Source: Patescibacteria group bacterium
Lineage (GTDB): Bacteria > Patescibacteriota > Minisyncoccia > Phycocordibacterales > JAGLOS01
Assembly: GCA_018814635.1 (NCBI GenBank)
Contig: JAHIYV010000065.1
Location: forward strand, 1 to 7,619
Length of the DNA: 7,619 nt
Reading direction: 5' to 3'
Program-made: the position numbers and the translations under genes
The notes under the pieces: model-generated
Database searches by the model: none
What the model saw: only the letters and a program-made list of their open reading frames with translations
What the model was told of the DNA's origin: nothing
Part shown: positions 6,664 to 7,619 of the stretch, in pieces
Numbering within the stretch: position 1 is the first letter of the stretch
Layout of the letters: each line of letters begins with the position of its first letter

Positions 6664-6812
6664 TAAAAGGTCGTTCCTCGCAGGCTGTCTAAAAACTCAG
6701 TTTTTTGAAATTTGCGGGGCTAAGATTAGCCAAAAAATTTTCAAAAAAGCGTCAAAATTGGGGTTTTTAGACAGCCTGCTCGGGGAGGAGTGGAGTGAAG
6801 CGGAACGACGGA
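6664..6812. repeat. Dispersed GTCGTTCC repeat, copy A (split by an insertion)
   Basis: TAAAAGGTCGTTCCT (6664-6678) is identical to 7552-7566. After the inserted element, the sequence resumes as CGGGGAGGAG, close to TGAGGAGGAG in the other copy. The outer words GTCGTTCC (6670-6677) and GGAACGAC (6802-6809) are perfect inverted repeats, so the ancestral unit was itself hairpin-forming. Confidence 0.6.
6681..6778. mobile_element. 98-bp MITE-like palindromic element with 4-bp target duplication
   Basis: The ends are perfect 16-bp inverted repeats, CAGGCTGTCTAAAAAC (6681-6696) and GTTTTTAGACAGCCTG (6763-6778). The inside is also nearly palindromic: TTTTTTGAAA at 6701-6710 is matched by its reverse complement inside 6738-6748, and the centre is GGCTAA-GA-TTAGCC (6718-6731). 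CTCG flanks both sides (6677-6680, 6779-6782) as a direct repeat, the mark of transposition. It encodes no transposase, so it would be moved in trans. Ends of the GGCTGTCTAAAAA kind occur on several insertion-sequence families, but I do not assign one. An open frame of 66 codons passing through it is not believed to be a gene. Confidence 0.7.
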
Positions 6813-6891
6813 AGAAGTTTACTTATCTTATGTAACCTTCAGCACATTTACCAGAACATCTTTCTTTTCACCTTTAACTTTTACATTGTTC

Positions 6892-7004
6892 ACCCTGTTA
6901 AATTGCTTCGCTCCTACCATGCAGGATTTAACAGGGTAAATTTTCCATTTTTACCCTGTTAAATGCGAAGCAATTTTTGCCAAACAAAAATTATTTAACA
7001 GGGT
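6892..7004. repeat. Four-copy alternating inverted repeat (ACCCTGTTAAAT)
   Basis: ACCCTGTTAAAT occurs at 6892-6903 and 6953-6964, and its reverse complement ATTTAACAGGGT at 6926-6937 and 6993-7004. Adjacent copies form two 12-bp hairpins, with loops of 22 and 28 bases. A second inverted pair, AATTGCTTCGC (6901-6911) and GCGAAGCAATT (6965-6975), links the left half of one hairpin to the other, so at least one mutually exclusive fold exists. The last copy is followed by TGATTTTT, and so may end transcripts coming from the left. Confidence 0.75.
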
Positions 7005-7033
7005 TGATTTTTACATTTTCCATTTCCTATCGC

Positions 7034-7061
7034 TTGCTTTTTAGAGAAAAATATATATACT
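7034..7061 (+). promoter_or_regulatory. Promoter of rpsT
   Basis: TTGCTT (7034-7039) and TATACT (7056-7061) are 16 bp apart. The predicted start, about 7068, is only three bases before the rpsT ATG. The mRNA would be effectively leaderless, and no Shine-Dalgarno motif exists. Confidence 0.55.
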
Positions 7062-7070
7062 CTTATTATT

Positions 7071-7337
7071 ATGGCAATTACAAAAGGAGCAAAAAAAGCG
7101 CATAAAGCTTCTCTCAACAAGAAGGTTTTTAATGATAGGTGCAAAAGAGCGATGAAAAGCGCGGTAAAAGAGATGGGTGATCTTATAATTAAAAAAGACA
7201 CTACTGGCGCACAGGGGTTGGTTTCAAAAATGTATAAAGCGATTGATAAAGCGGCCAAACGCGGAATAATCAAAAAAAATACAGCGTCTCGAAAAAAATC
7301 TCGCCTCGTCAAAGCAATCCAAAAAATCACCCCCTAG
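7071..7337 (+). CDS. rpsT: 30S ribosomal protein S20
   Basis: S20 binds 16S rRNA early in assembly of the small ribosomal subunit. The 88-residue, strongly basic protein has the normal S20 length and shape. It begins MAITKGAKKAHKASLNKK, with the Lys/Arg-rich first helix (NDRCKRAMKSAVKEM), the middle AQGLVSKMYKAIDKAAKRGIIKKNTASRKKSRL, which is the best conserved part of the family, and a short tail. The start is the only ATG that gives the full N-terminus. It lies just after a -10 box without a ribosome binding site. Transcription is monocistronic, with a clear terminator 40 bases after the stop. S20 genes often stand alone, so this context is ordinary. Confidence 0.95.
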   Translation: MAITKGAKKAHKASLNKKVFNDRCKRAMKSAVKEMGDLIIKKDTTGAQGLVSKMYKAIDKAAKRGIIKKNTASRKKSRLVKAIQKITP

Positions 7338-7376
7338 GAATAAAAATATCTTAAATTAAAATCTCTCAACAAAACA

Positions 7377-7412
7377 ACCCGCCACTCTCTCAGAAAATGG
7401 TGGGTGTTTTTT
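7377..7412 (+). terminator. Rho-independent terminator of rpsT
   Basis: ACCCGCCA (7377-7384) pairs with TGGTGGGT (7398-7405) over 8 bp with one G-T pair, around a 13-base loop. It is followed by G and six T (7407-7412). This is the best plus-strand terminator in the window. Confidence 0.85.
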
Positions 7413-7484
7413 ATGGGCAGAGCGAAAATTGAACAAGTTATTTTATAATACCAAACCCAATTAAACACCTCCCCATATGACCAA

Positions 7485-7503
7485 TCCAAGGACGGTCCTT
7501 GGA
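7485..7503. repeat. Perfect 9-bp-arm palindrome
   Basis: TCCAAGGAC (7485-7493) and GTCCTTGGA (7495-7503) surround a single G. A second partial match, ATCCAA (7484-7489) with TTGGAT (about 7509-7514), allows a larger alternative hairpin. It lies in the gene-free stretch after rpsT. It could be a dyad binding site or a small dispersed palindrome, and the sequence alone does not decide. Confidence 0.6.
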
Positions 7504-7545
7504 CAAATTTGGATAAGCTTAAACATCCGCGCTTTTGTTTAACAC

Positions 7546-7601
7546 CTTAGTTAAAAGGTCGTTCCTTGAGGAGGAGCTTGCGACGGAAAAGGTGCGACCT
7601 T
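7546..7601. repeat. Dispersed GTCGTTCC repeat, copy B (uninterrupted)
   Basis: This copy starts with CTTAGTTAAAAG (shared with 5266-5277) and continues with GGTCGTTCCTTGAGGAGGAG, matching copy A on both sides of its inserted element. The arms AAGGTCG (7555-7561) and CGACCTT (7595-7601) make it an imperfect hairpin. It contains CTTG where copy A has the duplicated CTCG, so it serves as an empty-site relative. Confidence 0.6.
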
Positions 7602-7619
7602 GGTTTTACTCACTTTTTG

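Larger units (their letters stand above)
6563..7070. other. Gene-free spacer carrying an inserted element and a hairpin array
   Basis: No credible coding gene is present between the kinase and rpsT. Content in order: a plain AT-rich stretch with one GTCGTTCCTT word (6599-6608), a dispersed repeat interrupted by a 98-bp palindromic element (6664-6812), a plain stretch, four copies of a 12-bp inverted word (6892-7004), and the rpsT promoter. No clear terminator for the kinase gene is visible just after its stop. Confidence 0.6.

Noticed and set aside
6635..6835. A 66-codon plus-strand frame (MVDLYFYPMAKRSF...)
   Set aside because: It runs through the dispersed repeat and the whole MITE-like palindrome, has no promoter or ribosome site, and its composition follows the repeats. 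It is best explained as an accidental reading of the element.
6995..7330. A 111-codon minus-strand frame opposite rpsT
   Set aside because: S20 on the plus strand is certain. Lys-rich codons read backwards give the Phe/Leu-rich, membrane-like sequence seen.

Overview
This is a low-GC (AT-rich) bacterial window that most resembles a Candidate Phyla Radiation (Patescibacteria, Parcubacteria-like) genome. That placement is inferred from remembered family resemblance: a two-LysM/M23 peptidase with a G-Y-N-A-I-D active-site variant, a short divergent delta subunit next to polA, a PfkB kinase of a type I associate with these bacteria, few Shine-Dalgarno sites, and repeat-filled spacers. TGA is used as a stop (polA), so the TGA=Gly code of Gracilibacteria/Absconditabacteria does not apply. 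I cannot confirm the taxon without a search.

Layout. 1-197 (-) is the start of an unrecognised gene that leaves the window on the left. 198-441 is a divergent promoter region. 442-1488 (+) encodes a secreted cell-wall hydrolase (signal peptide, two LysM domains, peptidase M23). 1489-1618 holds a strong hairpin that reads as an intrinsic terminator on the minus strand, followed by an extended -10 promoter touching the next start codon. 1619-5208 (+) is a compact three-gene run: tsaE (tRNA t6A synthesis), polA (DNA polymerase I without a recognisable 3'-5' exonuclease) and a holA-like clamp-loader delta subunit. The junctions are TAAATG and ATGA, so the run is almost certainly one operon. 5209-5551 has no gene but many small palindromes and tandem duplications. 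5552-6562 (+) encodes a PfkB-family sugar/nucleoside kinase. 6563-7070 has no credible gene. It holds a 98-bp palindromic element flanked by a 4-bp direct repeat, inserted into a short dispersed repeat, then a set of four alternating inverted copies of a 12-mer. 7071-7337 (+) encodes ribosomal protein S20, followed by a good terminator. 7413-7619 has only palindromes and a second, uninterrupted copy of the dispersed repeat.

How it fits together. The coding part is housekeeping: cell-wall remodelling, tRNA modification, replication/repair, a small-molecule kinase and a ribosomal protein. I see no defence, secretion or biosynthetic cluster. The unusual material is in the spacers: a MITE-like insertion that can be compared with an empty-type relative in the same window, a four-copy switchable hairpin array before rpsT, and -10 boxes placed so close to start codons that three genes look leaderless.
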